A DNA stretch of 64,000 nucleotides from UBA4459 sp963776205 (GTDB taxonomy: Bacteria; Bacteroidota; Bacteroidia; Bacteroidales; F082), in NCBI GenBank assembly GCA_963776205.1, contig CAVZLR010000004.1, positions 992,001 through 1,056,000 of the forward strand. Reading direction: 5' to 3'. The notes beneath the pieces were generated by a model. That model made no database searches and had not been told where the DNA came from. It saw only the letters and a list, made by a program, of their open reading frames with translations. The translations under genes and the position numbers were made by a program. Within the stretch, counting starts at the first letter, position 1; each line of letters begins with the position of its first letter. Below are positions 36,962 through 45,079 of this stretch, one piece after another.

Positions 36962-38347
36962 TTATTTTTCGTAACGGGCAATGAAACCTTTAATAAATAC
37001 TTCAAGATTTTCATTTGGTGATGGTGCCGGAGCCATCGCAATAGAGGCATCAGGATTTAAAAGAATATAGGCCGGAAAAGTTTTTACTTGGTAGCTTTCC
37101 AGGAGTAAGATATTTTCATTCAAATCCAATACCTGCCAATTGAAATTATTCTCAGCTTTATAAGTTGTTATTCTATCCAAATTATCATCGTTTACAATGG
37201 AAACAATTATTAATTTGTTACCAACTGATTGCTGAATTTGATTCATTTCTTGAAAATCAAACAAACAAGGTTTACAGGTAGATGAAACAAAATTCAATAA
37301 CACGAATTGACCCTTGAGATCATCAAGCCTAACTACCTTACCATTATGATCTAAAAGTTCGAATTGAGGCGCTTTATTCCCATATAGAAGGTGCGATAAT
37401 TTCTCAATATAATTCAAAGCCACCGTTCTATTTACTTTGTACCTGGCAGAAACCTGAAGTTGAGAAAGCAAATACAAAATGTCTTCTTTTGCTACATCCT
37501 GATTATGAAAATTACGCGAAAGTAAATTAATCAATACGAGTTCGCGCAGTTGATCATCCGTTGCCAGAAGATCATCTCTAATAAGCAGAAAATCAACTTT
37601 CTCCATTTGCTGAGAATGGAGTGCAGTGACCAATTCATCGTATCTATAGATTTTTTGGGTATTAAAGTATTCTTTGAAATAATCACGAAATAAATCAGAA
37701 TAAGCGATATTTTCAAATAAGATTTCCTGATTTAAAAAGTACTCCAGTAGGATTGCAGAGTCAACTTTGCTTTTACTAACCCATTCTAACGAAGCGAGCG
37801 TGTATTTAATATAATTTGACAAATAAGTTTCCCTGACATCCTGTTCAACAGCATACTTAGTTTTCATTTCAGCAGCGAAATTATGTATGATGCTTTTATC
37901 GTTGGATCTTAAAATTTGTCGCTGATTTTCATATAAAAAAACATTGTATTCATAATTAAATTCGCCAATCAAACGATTCAGCGTATCATCTTCAGCATCT
38001 AATTTGAATTGTAATGGTAGCTGATCATAAATAGACCCCTTGATGGTATCTTCCAATATTTGGAAATAATAGGAATTACCGGGTACCATATAAAAATCGC
38101 CTCTTTTTAGCCCTAATGCCAGGAATGCATAATTGGTTTTTTCGACATTAACCGACAACGAAAAATTACCCCAAACATCTGTCGTTGTGCTGCCCAATGT
38201 GCTATCAAGCCTGGAAAACTGATCTTTATAACAGATAAGTCTGACCAGTTCATCTGGGTGTCCAATGGCAGTTCCGGCGAGCTCTACAGTCTGCGAAACA
38301 GACATGAGTGCCTGCAGGCTTAAAATAAATGTTATAAGTTTCTTCAT
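36962..38347 (-). CDS. Periplasmic TlpA/thioredoxin-fold redox protein
   Basis: A 461-residue exported protein with a signal peptide (about 1-19, MKKLITFILSLQALMSVSQ), a beta-rich DUF4369-like N-terminal domain, a helical middle, and a C-terminal thioredoxin-fold domain (about 320-461) beginning APQFELLDHNGKVVRL. The active-site CxxC is in SSTCKPCLFDF. Such TlpA/ResA-like proteins reduce or exchange disulfides in the periplasm, often for cytochrome c maturation or in nutrient uptake clusters. The stop lies in the gap before secA; coaD is upstream 44 bases away on the same strand. Confidence 0.85.
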   Translation of the reverse strand: MKKLITFILSLQALMSVSQTVELAGTAIGHPDELVRLICYKDQFSRLDSTLGSTTTDVWGNFSLSVNVEKTNYAFLALGLKRGDFYMVPGNSYYFQILEDTIKGSIYDQLPLQFKLDAEDDTLNRLIGEFNYEYNVFLYENQRQILRSNDKSIIHNFAAEMKTKYAVEQDVRETYLSNYIKYTLASLEWVSKSKVDSAILLEYFLNQEILFENIAYSDLFRDYFKEYFNTQKIYRYDELVTALHSQQMEKVDFLLIRDDLLATDDQLRELVLINLLSRNFHNQDVAKEDILYLLSQLQVSARYKVNRTVALNYIEKLSHLLYGNKAPQFELLDHNGKVVRLDDLKGQFVLLNFVSSTCKPCLFDFQEMNQIQQSVGNKLIIVSIVNDDNLDRITTYKAENNFNWQVLDLNENILLLESYQVKTFPAYILLNPDASIAMAPAPSPNENLEVFIKGFIARYEK

Positions 38348-38391
38348 GCGATAACTTACACTATGAACGGATAAGTAAAAAACTTATTGGG

Positions 38392-38850
38392 TTACACTTT
38401 TACTTCAGGAGGAACGAACTCGGAAATATTGCCATTATTTCGAATAACATCCCGAACGATGGATGAGGATATGGGTGTATACTGAGATTCTGTTAGAATA
38501 AACAGCGTATCGACCTCTGGCGCTAACCTCCTGTTTATTTGAGCAATACTTCTCTCAAATTCAAAATCGGCTGATGTCCTTAACCCACGAAGGATAAAAT
38601 GCACATTCCTTTGTTTGCAGAATTCAACTGTTAATCCGCTATAAATTTCAATGCTTACTTTAGGCTCATTCCTAAAAACTTCCCTAATCCAATTCTCCCG
38701 CTGCTTTGCTGAAAACATATGCTTTTTATCGGCATTATCTCCAATCGCTATAACTACCTGGTCAAATAAGGGGATTGCCCTTTTAATAACTGAAACATGC
38801 CCAAGCGTAATGGGATCGAATGAGCCGGGGAAAACTGCAACTTTTTTCAT
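38392..38850 (-). CDS. coaD: Phosphopantetheine adenylyltransferase
   Basis: A 152-residue enzyme of coenzyme A synthesis, transferring AMP from ATP to 4'-phosphopantetheine. Residues 7-18 (FPGSFDPITLGH) hold the nucleotidyltransferase TxxH-type motif with His18, FILRGLRTSADFEFE carries the substrate-binding Arg, and the ISSSIVRD segment near the end closes the active site. Length is standard. It lies 58 bases downstream of the NUDIX gene and 44 bases upstream of the thioredoxin-fold gene, likely one transcript. Confidence 0.97.
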   Translation of the reverse strand: MKKVAVFPGSFDPITLGHVSVIKRAIPLFDQVVIAIGDNADKKHMFSAKQRENWIREVFRNEPKVSIEIYSGLTVEFCKQRNVHFILRGLRTSADFEFERSIAQINRRLAPEVDTLFILTESQYTPISSSIVRDVIRNNGNISEFVPPEVKV

Positions 38851-38908
38851 GCGTGTGAAATTGATGGTTGTAAAGATACAATCTTATTCATTTTTCCAAA
38901 GTGTAAAC

Positions 38909-39523
38909 TTAGTAAAGATGGTGCATTATCGTTTCTTTCAGTGATCGGTAACTATTTGATAAAGCTTTTTTACTTTGCTCTCTATCCAGCCACACAGCAT
39001 CTGTTATTCCTTCATTTTCCTGAGGAATTGGTGAATTGATATCATCCGTGACATAAAAAACCATGAAGTGCTGTTTTAGAAACATACTGCCTTCATTGTA
39101 AATTGGTAAACATGATACGTGTCGGCAGCGGAGTTGTATTATTAACAAATACAATATGCACTGAGTTTCTTCTTCCACTTCGCGAATAGCAGCCCTTTCC
39201 AACGACTCATTTTTTTCCACTTTACCTTTCGGGAGATCCCAGATACCCCATCTTTTTATAAATAAAAACTTGTCATCACTATTTTTCACGAGTCCGCCTG
39301 CTGCCTTAATAAATCTGAAATAAGCTGTAAAGTCATCCATCATCGCTGACACATTATAGCCAACGATAGCCAAATCATAAACAGGTTGTATGCTAAAATA
39401 GCCATCGAGAAATGCAAACAATTCCTGTTTGTTCTGGACCTGTTCTTTTTGAAAATTTCTGGGGATATCTTCTGCATTTCCGGCCAATAAAATTGCCCTG
39501 TCGTTGTAAAAAACTTTATACAT
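38909..39523 (-). CDS. NUDIX hydrolase, open but locally scrambled by three one-base deletions
   Basis: The product carries the Nudix box (PKGKVEKNESLERAAIREVE then EET), so it hydrolyses a nucleoside diphosphate linked to another group. The start I use is MYKVFYND at 39523. Straight after the box the deduced sequence (ILYLLIIQLRCRHVS) does not look like a NUDIX protein. Reading in other frames gives SVHIVFVNNTTPLP and then TYHVYQFT, which does, before the first frame resumes at NEGSMFLKQHFMVFYV. One missing base near 39161-39167, one near 39118-39124 and one near 39095-39102 explain this and sum to three. The gene is head-to-head with pyrE. Confidence 0.8.
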   Translation of the reverse strand: MYKVFYNDRAILLAGNAEDIPRNFQKEQVQNKQELFAFLDGYFSIQPVYDLAIVGYNVSAMMDDFTAYFRFIKAAGGLVKNSDDKFLFIKRWGIWDLPKGKVEKNESLERAAIREVEEETQCILYLLIIQLRCRHVSCLPIYNEGSMFLKQHFMVFYVTDDINSPIPQENEGITDAVWLDREQSKKALSNSYRSLKETIMHHLY

Positions 39524-39526
39524 TTG
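39519..39526 (+). promoter_or_regulatory. Candidate -7 element of pyrE, inside the NUDIX start region
   Basis: TACATTTG, an exact TAnnTTTG match, ends 4 bases before the pyrE ATG. TTG at 39493-39495 is 23 bases upstream, longer than ideal. If used, the transcript would begin at or near the ATG, giving a leaderless pyrE mRNA. Confidence 0.35.
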
Positions 39527-39530
39527 TTGC

Positions 39531-40187
39531 ATGATCAAAAATACAGAAACTGCGGCATTAGTTGCCGAATATCTATTACAAATTAAGGCAATAAAACTAA
39601 ATAATTCAAAGCCATTTGTATGGGCTTCCGGATTGCATTCACCAATTTATTGCGACAATCGCATTGCATTATCTTATCCCAAAGTAAGAAATTACATTCG
39701 ACAGCAACTGGTCACCCAAATCACCGAAGAGTTTGGTTTGGTAGACGTAATCGCCGGTGTAGCTACAGCGGGCATACCACAAGGCATTCTTGTTGCCCAG
39801 GAAATGGGCCTGCCATTCATTTATGTCAGGTCGTCCAAAAAAGAACACGGACTTACTAATCAAATTGAAGGTGAATTAAGGGAAGGACAAAATGTGGTGG
39901 TGGTTGAAGATCTAATTTCAACCGGAAAAAGCAGTCTCAATGCCGTCGAAGCTATACGTGAAGCTGGGGGGGAAGTGAAAGGAATGGCCGCCATTTTTAC
40001 ATACGGACTACTCATAGCTGATAAAAACTTTAAAGATGCTGATTGTGATTTGTTTGCTTTATCTAGTTATGAGATCATGATCAGGAAAGCGGTTGAAAAA
40101 GATTACATTTCAGGAAAAGATAAAGAATCGTTGCTCGAATGGAAAAAAGATCCCCAGGTATGGAGCGATAAACATAAAACTGTATAA
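39531..40187 (+). CDS. pyrE: Orotate phosphoribosyltransferase
   Basis: A 218-residue enzyme joining orotate to PRPP to form OMP in pyrimidine synthesis. The substrate segment SGLHSPIYCDNR, the YVRSSKKEHGLTNQIEG loop with its Lys and His, and the PRPP-binding motif VVVVEDLISTGKSS (about 121-134) are all present. The start MIKNTETAALVAEYLLQIKA matches the Bacteroidetes form. Its 5' end abuts the divergent NUDIX gene with essentially no intergenic DNA, and the SRPBCC gene follows 2 bases after the stop. Confidence 0.97.
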   Translation: MIKNTETAALVAEYLLQIKAIKLNNSKPFVWASGLHSPIYCDNRIALSYPKVRNYIRQQLVTQITEEFGLVDVIAGVATAGIPQGILVAQEMGLPFIYVRSSKKEHGLTNQIEGELREGQNVVVVEDLISTGKSSLNAVEAIREAGGEVKGMAAIFTYGLLIADKNFKDADCDLFALSSYEIMIRKAVEKDYISGKDKESLLEWKKDPQVWSDKHKTV

Positions 40188-40189
40188 AA

Positions 40190-40597
40190 ATGATCATCGA
40201 AGGAAAACCCACAAAAATTAATGCTGATAAGAAACGTGTCTATGAATTCCTGTGCGATTTCAATCACTACGAAAAACTGATGCCGGATCAGATTGTAAAC
40301 TGGGAATCAAACCAGGACGCCTGCTCATTCACTATCAAAGGTATGACCAGTCTGGCGCTAAAGTACAAAGACAAAACACCACATCATCTGATCGATATTG
40401 TTCCTGATGGGAAATCACCCATCAGTTTCAATCTCAGGATTGAACTCGAAGAAGACACTCTCAATGAGCAAAATACATTGGCTCATGTAAAGATTGATGC
40501 CAATCTAAACCCAATGATGGCTATGATTGCCAAGAAACCACTGGAAAACTTGGTTAATATTATTGGTGAGAAATTAAACACTGAGTTTGCGAAATAG
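40190..40597 (+). CDS. SRPBCC (START-like) family protein
   Basis: A 135-residue protein with the helix-grip fold pattern of SRPBCC/polyketide cyclase-like proteins: an opening beta strand (IIEGKPTKINA), helices including RVYEFLCDFNHYEKLMPDQI, a run of antiparallel strands, and a long C-terminal helix (KKPLENLVNIIGEKLNTEF). These proteins bind hydrophobic ligands; no catalytic residues can be assigned. It lies 2 bases after pyrE, so it is co-transcribed and probably translationally coupled, and converges with birA at 2 bases. Its specific role is unknown. Confidence 0.82.
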   Translation: MIIEGKPTKINADKKRVYEFLCDFNHYEKLMPDQIVNWESNQDACSFTIKGMTSLALKYKDKTPHHLIDIVPDGKSPISFNLRIELEEDTLNEQNTLAHVKIDANLNPMMAMIAKKPLENLVNIIGEKLNTEFAK

Positions 40598-40599
40598 AC

Positions 40600-41343
40600 T
40601 CACTTTAAGAATTCTATTTCTTTGAAATGGTAATTTTTAGACGTTCCTTTTTCATCAGTGATCATTAACTCACCATATTCCCCTATCCCGGTAATTCGTC
40701 CTTTGAAACTCCCGTTTTTATCTTTGAAATTGTGTATCTGATTGAAGCGGTATAAATGATCGAGATATTCTTTTTCGAGTGCCTCTGTGTAATTCACCAT
40801 CATGTTGCTTTCATATCTTTCGTCAATACATTTCAACAGCTCATTCAACAGATTATCAAGTAGCAGCTCTTTTTTTACATAATGAATAATAGAGGTTGGA
40901 TTGGGTAATTCGCGTGGGAATTCGTTCTGATTTACATTCATTCCAATCCCTATAATAGAATACTCGAACGCATTTCCGATGATTGTATTCTGAACTAATA
41001 TGCCACATACCTTTAAATCGTTGATATATATATCATTTGGCCATTTAATTCGTACATCTTCATACTGAATCAATTTGTTTAGCAAATCAACAATCGCAAG
41101 CGAAACAAACTGTGTAATTATGAATTGCCTGGCTGGTAATATGAAATCAGGTTGCAGTATCAAACTGAACGTTAAATTTTTACCAGGTTTACTCAACCAG
41201 CTATTGGTATGATATCCACGACCCTCAGATTGGTCTGAAGCCAAAAACACATCCCCTTCTTTTGCCTCTGTATTTTTACATACGTCGAATGCATACTGGT
41301 TGGTCGAAGCAACCTGTTCTAATCTATGAATATTAAATTTCAT
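40600..41343 (-). CDS. birA: Biotin-[acetyl-CoA carboxylase] ligase (no HTH domain)
   Basis: A 247-residue group I biotin protein ligase, which activates biotin with ATP and attaches it to carboxylase carrier domains. Visible motifs are the DQSEGRGYHTNSW variant of the GRGRxGR biotinyl-AMP loop, IKWPNDIYINDLKVCGILVQ, and GIGMNVNQ. There is no N-terminal helix-turn-helix domain, so it should not act as a repressor like the E. coli enzyme. It is divergent from rsfS with a 133-base gap and converges on the SRPBCC gene. Confidence 0.93.
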   Translation of the reverse strand: MKFNIHRLEQVASTNQYAFDVCKNTEAKEGDVFLASDQSEGRGYHTNSWLSKPGKNLTFSLILQPDFILPARQFIITQFVSLAIVDLLNKLIQYEDVRIKWPNDIYINDLKVCGILVQNTIIGNAFEYSIIGIGMNVNQNEFPRELPNPTSIIHYVKKELLLDNLLNELLKCIDERYESNMMVNYTEALEKEYLDHLYRFNQIHNFKDKNGSFKGRITGIGEYGELMITDEKGTSKNYHFKEIEFLK

Positions 41344-41434
41344 ATCTTTTTTAAAAATACATTTTGTTCTGTAAACTTACTTAAAACGTTGCAAAGTATT
41401 CATCAATACTGATTTTTCCTATACCAAATTTAGC

Positions 41435-41442
41435 TACTTTTG
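41435..41442 (+). promoter_or_regulatory. Candidate -7 element for rsfS-ftsH
   Basis: TACTTTTG, an exact TAnnTTTG match 34 bases before the rsfS ATG. The -33 region (around 41411-41419) is T-rich but lacks a clean TTG. Confidence 0.4.
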
Positions 41443-41476
41443 CTGCGTATAAAAAGTTCTAATTTAGAAGATATTA

Positions 41477-41857
41477 ATGGGTAAAAAAGTTCTCGAAAAA
41501 GACGACGCAGTAAATATTCTACAGGCGGTTATCAGCGCCATGCAGGATAAAAAAGCAAAAAAGATCATTAGTCTGGATTTAACTAAGATTAACAATTCGG
41601 TGACCAACTACTTTGTAATTTGCCATGCGCCTTCTAAAACGCAGGTTGATGCAATTTATGATAATGTAGTAAAAGAAGTTAGGGAACAATGTGAAACAAA
41701 ACCTTTCAACAAAGAAGGTGTTGAAAACGCGGAATGGATTTTGATAGATTACTTCGATGTCGTGGTTCACATATTCCAGGAAGACATCAGATCCTTCTAT
41801 CATCTTGAGGATCTGTGGGCTGACTCTTTGATCAAGGAATATGAAAGCGCAGACTAA
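41477..41857 (+). CDS. rsfS: Ribosome silencing factor
   Basis: A 126-residue RsfS/Iojap protein, which binds ribosomal protein uL14 and blocks subunit joining under starvation. The family core SLDLTKINNSVTNYFVICHA, the AIYDNVVKEVREQ helix, and WILIDYFDVVVHIFQEDIR-type C-terminal strand with YHLEDLWAD are clearly present. It is 26 bases upstream of ftsH on the same strand, an arrangement shared with other Bacteroidetes, and likely forms an operon with ftsH and the LUD gene. Confidence 0.95.
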   Translation: MGKKVLEKDDAVNILQAVISAMQDKKAKKIISLDLTKINNSVTNYFVICHAPSKTQVDAIYDNVVKEVREQCETKPFNKEGVENAEWILIDYFDVVVHIFQEDIRSFYHLEDLWADSLIKEYESAD

Positions 41858-41883
41858 TTCAATTTTATTTAGATTAAGACAGA

Positions 41884-43956
41884 ATGGCAGAGCAAAAAAA
41901 AGATAATAACCCGCCAAAAAAAGATAGCAACAATCCTTTTAACAAATTGACAGGGAAAGATCCAAAATCACCCAAATTCAATTTTTACTGGATATACGGA
42001 ATTCTCGCTGTTGTTTTTATCGGCATCCAATTTCTGAATTGGGGAGGAAGCGCTGAAAAAACAGACTGGCGTGCCTTAAAAGACATGCTGAAGGATGGCG
42101 ATGTCGAGAAGATCATCCTTGTGAATAAAGAAACGGCTGAAATTTACATCAAACCCGACAGGCTGAACCAGGAGAAATATAAAGATGTAAACAAGGATCA
42201 GAGCTTTGGCCAGCAGACATCTCATTTTTATTACAATGTGGCTGATCCGGCCACTTTTATGGAAGATGTACAGGAAACCCAGGAGGGACTTGGCGAACAA
42301 GTATATGTTGAGTCGGAAACACGGCACAACTGGGGCGGCGAAGTATTAAGCTGGATACTACCGATCGCGATACTTGTAGGCATTTGGTTTTTCTTTATGC
42401 GCATGATGAGCCGTGGTGGCGGCGGTGGTGGTGGCCAGATTTTTAATATTGGCAAGTCGAAAGCCCAGGTTTATGATAAAAACACCAGTGTGAACATTAC
42501 CTTTAAAGATGTAGCAGGGTTGGAAGAAGCTAAAGTGGAAATAAAAGAAATTGTTGATTTCTTAAAAACACCGGACAAATACACGAAATTAGGAGGAAAA
42601 ATTCCCAGGGGTGTACTTTTGGTAGGCCCTCCCGGCACCGGAAAAACGTTACTGGCAAAATCTGTTGCTGGTGAAGCTCATGTTCCTTTCTATTCCATTT
42701 CAGGTTCAGATTTTGTAGAAATGTTCGTGGGTGTGGGTGCTTCCAGGGTACGCGATCTTTTTAAACAAGCCAAAGAAAAATCGCCCAGCATCATTTTTAT
42801 TGATGAAATTGATGCCATTGGACGTGCCAGGGGAAAAAATATTGCGACCGGCGCTAATGATGAGAGAGAAAATACACTCAACCAGCTGCTTACAGAAATG
42901 GATGGTTTCGTACCCAATTCGGGCGTTATCATTCTAGCTGCTACTAACCGGGCAGATATTTTAGATAAGGCATTGTTAAGAGCAGGCAGGTTCGACCGTC
43001 AGATTTATGTTGAGCTACCCGACCTTGAAGAAAGAAAAGAAATTTTCAAAGTTCATATGCGCCCATTGAAATTAGATAAAAGTGTTAGTGTGGATTTCCT
43101 GGCGAAACAAACACCCGGCTTCTCCGGAGCTGACATTGCCAATGTTTGTAACGAGTCAGCATTGATAGCTGCTCGGGCCAACCATAAAAAAATTATCAAA
43201 CAGGATTTCATGGATGCTATCGACAGGATCATCGGTGGATTGGAAAAGAAGAATAAGATCATTTCTCCCAACGAGAAGAAAGTGGTTGCATTTCATGAAG
43301 CAGGACATGCTTCCATTAGCTGGTTGCTTGAACATGCGCATCCATTGGTGAAAGTTACCATTGTTCCGAGGGGGAAATCTCTGGGTGCGGCGTGGTATTT
43401 ACCCGAAGAAAGACAAATTACTACCTACGAGCAAATGCTGGATGAAATGACAGCAGCTTTAGGAGGCAGGGCAGCTGAGCAGGTTATATTCGGGAAAGTA
43501 TCAACCGGGGCACTGAATGACCTTGAGAAAGTAACCAAACAGGCATTTGCAATGGTTGCATATTTTGGTTTCAGTAAAAAAGTGGGGAACATAAGTTTTT
43601 ATGACTCCTCTGGCCAACAGGATTATGCTTTTAATAAACCTTTCAGCGAAAAAACCAATGAGATCATCGACACAGAAGTAAAAGAGATCGTTGAACGGTC
43701 ATACGAAAGAGCTGTTAAAATATTATCTGAAAATCGTGCTGGTTTAGAAAAATTAGCCAATAAATTGCTTGAGAAAGAAGTGATTTTTGGTGAAGACCTG
43801 GAGCATATTTTCGGGAAAAGACCCTGGGGTGATGTAACCGAAGTTATCAAGGATAACAAAGTTGTGAAAAAGGTGACCAAGCGAACGCGGAAAAAGACAG
43901 AGATCAAAGAAGAGAAAGATATGTTTGATCCTGAAAATAAAGCTGGCACAGCCTAA
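41884..43956 (+). CDS. ftsH: ATP-dependent zinc metalloprotease FtsH
   Basis: A 690-residue membrane-bound AAA+ protease that degrades damaged membrane proteins and selected regulators. It has two membrane helices (about 36-56 and 155-175) flanking a periplasmic domain, a glycine run (seven Gly after MMSR), Walker A GPPGTGKTLL (about 247-256), Walker B IIFIDEIDAIG, the second region of homology ending LLRAGRFDRQI, and the zinc site HEAGH (about 471-475). The C-terminal 30 residues are Lys/Glu-rich. It lies between rsfS and the LUD gene. Confidence 0.98.
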   Translation: MAEQKKDNNPPKKDSNNPFNKLTGKDPKSPKFNFYWIYGILAVVFIGIQFLNWGGSAEKTDWRALKDMLKDGDVEKIILVNKETAEIYIKPDRLNQEKYKDVNKDQSFGQQTSHFYYNVADPATFMEDVQETQEGLGEQVYVESETRHNWGGEVLSWILPIAILVGIWFFFMRMMSRGGGGGGGQIFNIGKSKAQVYDKNTSVNITFKDVAGLEEAKVEIKEIVDFLKTPDKYTKLGGKIPRGVLLVGPPGTGKTLLAKSVAGEAHVPFYSISGSDFVEMFVGVGASRVRDLFKQAKEKSPSIIFIDEIDAIGRARGKNIATGANDERENTLNQLLTEMDGFVPNSGVIILAATNRADILDKALLRAGRFDRQIYVELPDLEERKEIFKVHMRPLKLDKSVSVDFLAKQTPGFSGADIANVCNESALIAARANHKKIIKQDFMDAIDRIIGGLEKKNKIISPNEKKVVAFHEAGHASISWLLEHAHPLVKVTIVPRGKSLGAAWYLPEERQITTYEQMLDEMTAALGGRAAEQVIFGKVSTGALNDLEKVTKQAFAMVAYFGFSKKVGNISFYDSSGQQDYAFNKPFSEKTNEIIDTEVKEIVERSYERAVKILSENRAGLEKLANKLLEKEVIFGEDLEHIFGKRPWGDVTEVIKDNKVVKKVTKRTRKKTEIKEEKDMFDPENKAGTA

Positions 43957-43965
43957 CAGGAGTTT

Positions 43966-44604
43966 ATGGAAGAAAGTACAACGAAAGAAAAAATCCTGAA
44001 ACAAGTCCGAAACGCTCTCATTAGCAAACAGGAAAATCCGTTTAAAGACGTTGACTTCAGTAAATCGGTATATAAGGAACTTAAAGATTTGCCCGAAGTT
44101 GAATTTGCTATCCGTTTGAATGAAGCCGGTGGTACATTCATTTATTGTGAAAATGAGAAGGCCATTATTGAGAACCTGAAGCTTTTAAAACAACAAAAAG
44201 GCTGGGATCACCTTTATAGTATCGACGAGCAGGTTATAAAGTTTTTAACCACCGAAGGTGCGAATGTTGATAATGATCCTGACAACTTCCTTAATCAGAA
44301 AATAGGCATTACCCGTTGTGAGTATCTAATTTCAAGATTTGGTAGCATCTTGGTTTCTTCTGCCACACTTTCCGGCAGGCGCATGTTTGTTTATCCCGAG
44401 GTTCATATTGTTATTGCTGCAGCATCGCAGGTAGTTCCTGAATTAAAAGATGCACTCAATGGGATGATCCAAAATTATAAAGGGAGCCTGCCATCTCAGA
44501 TCTCACTGATAACAGGGCCAAGCCGAACGGCAGATATTGAAAAGACATTGGTTATGGGTGCCCACGGGCCCCGGGAACTCTACGTTTTTATGGTAGAGAA
44601 TTAA
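43966..44604 (+). CDS. LUD domain protein (LutC/YkgG-like)
   Basis: A 212-residue protein of the LUD family (LutC, YkgG). It opens with a helix containing KEKILKQVRNALISKQENPF, and the body has the GITRCEYLISRFGSILVSSA and ISLITGPSRTADIEKTLVMG segments, the latter the most conserved LUD motif. In Bacillus LutC works with LutA and LutB in lactate oxidation, but neither is here. It sits 9 bases after ftsH with an AGGAG stretch 4 bases before the ATG, one of few clear Shine-Dalgarno-like sequences in this window. Probably co-transcribed with ftsH; function inferred only from family. Confidence 0.88.
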   Translation: MEESTTKEKILKQVRNALISKQENPFKDVDFSKSVYKELKDLPEVEFAIRLNEAGGTFIYCENEKAIIENLKLLKQQKGWDHLYSIDEQVIKFLTTEGANVDNDPDNFLNQKIGITRCEYLISRFGSILVSSATLSGRRMFVYPEVHIVIAAASQVVPELKDALNGMIQNYKGSLPSQISLITGPSRTADIEKTLVMGAHGPRELYVFMVEN

Positions 44605-44614
44605 TGTGAAAAAA

Positions 44615-44998
44615 TTAACCGCCTACAACAACTACTTCCAATTCAAAAGTTTTTATTGCTTCTTTTGTGCTATCGTATTTAGAACCGTATTCCATGTATA
44701 ACTTTGACACTCCTGGAGCAATAGCCCTGAATTTAAAGTAGTACACCCCAGCACTTCCAACACGCTCATCTGAAAGCACATAATTCGGTTTTCCATTTTT
44801 CAGGATTACATTGTCATCATAGGTAACTTTCCTCCAGTCGTTGCCAGTACTCGTATTTCCAGGCAATTCAACTTTTAATATCTGATCAACTTTTAAATAT
44901 ACAGTTGATCCTGAATCAGCATAGGTAACCAGTTTTTCTTTACATCCGTATTGGAATATCATTGTTGCAATAAAAAAAATGATTAAATATTTTCTCAT
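44615..44998 (-). CDS. Chagasin-like (I42) cysteine-peptidase inhibitor lipoprotein
   Basis: A 127-residue lipoprotein: the signal MRKYLIIFFIATMIFQYGC ends in a lipobox cysteine (Cys19). The mature part has the three inhibitor loops of the chagasin family in order: GNTSTGNDW (family NPTTGY-W), the RVGSAGVYYFKFRAIAPG segment (G-x-G/A-G then F-F-A), and the LYMEYGSKYD segment near the end. Chagasins block papain-like (C1) proteases. An exported papain-like protease is encoded at 58992-60632, so protection of the cell from its own or others' proteases is a possible role. It stands alone, convergent with the LUD gene. Confidence 0.75.
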   Translation of the reverse strand: MRKYLIIFFIATMIFQYGCKEKLVTYADSGSTVYLKVDQILKVELPGNTSTGNDWRKVTYDDNVILKNGKPNYVLSDERVGSAGVYYFKFRAIAPGVSKLYMEYGSKYDSTKEAIKTFELEVVVVGG

Positions 44999-45079
44999 AT
45001 TCTTAATAATTTGGTTATAGAATTCGGCTTCTAATATAAACTAATTCGTTACATGAATTTATCGTGAAATTAAAAAGGA

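Noticed and set aside
39095..39167. Programmed ribosomal frameshifting in the NUDIX gene.
   Set aside because: Three shifts would be needed with no slippery heptamer or downstream structure; missing bases explain it better.
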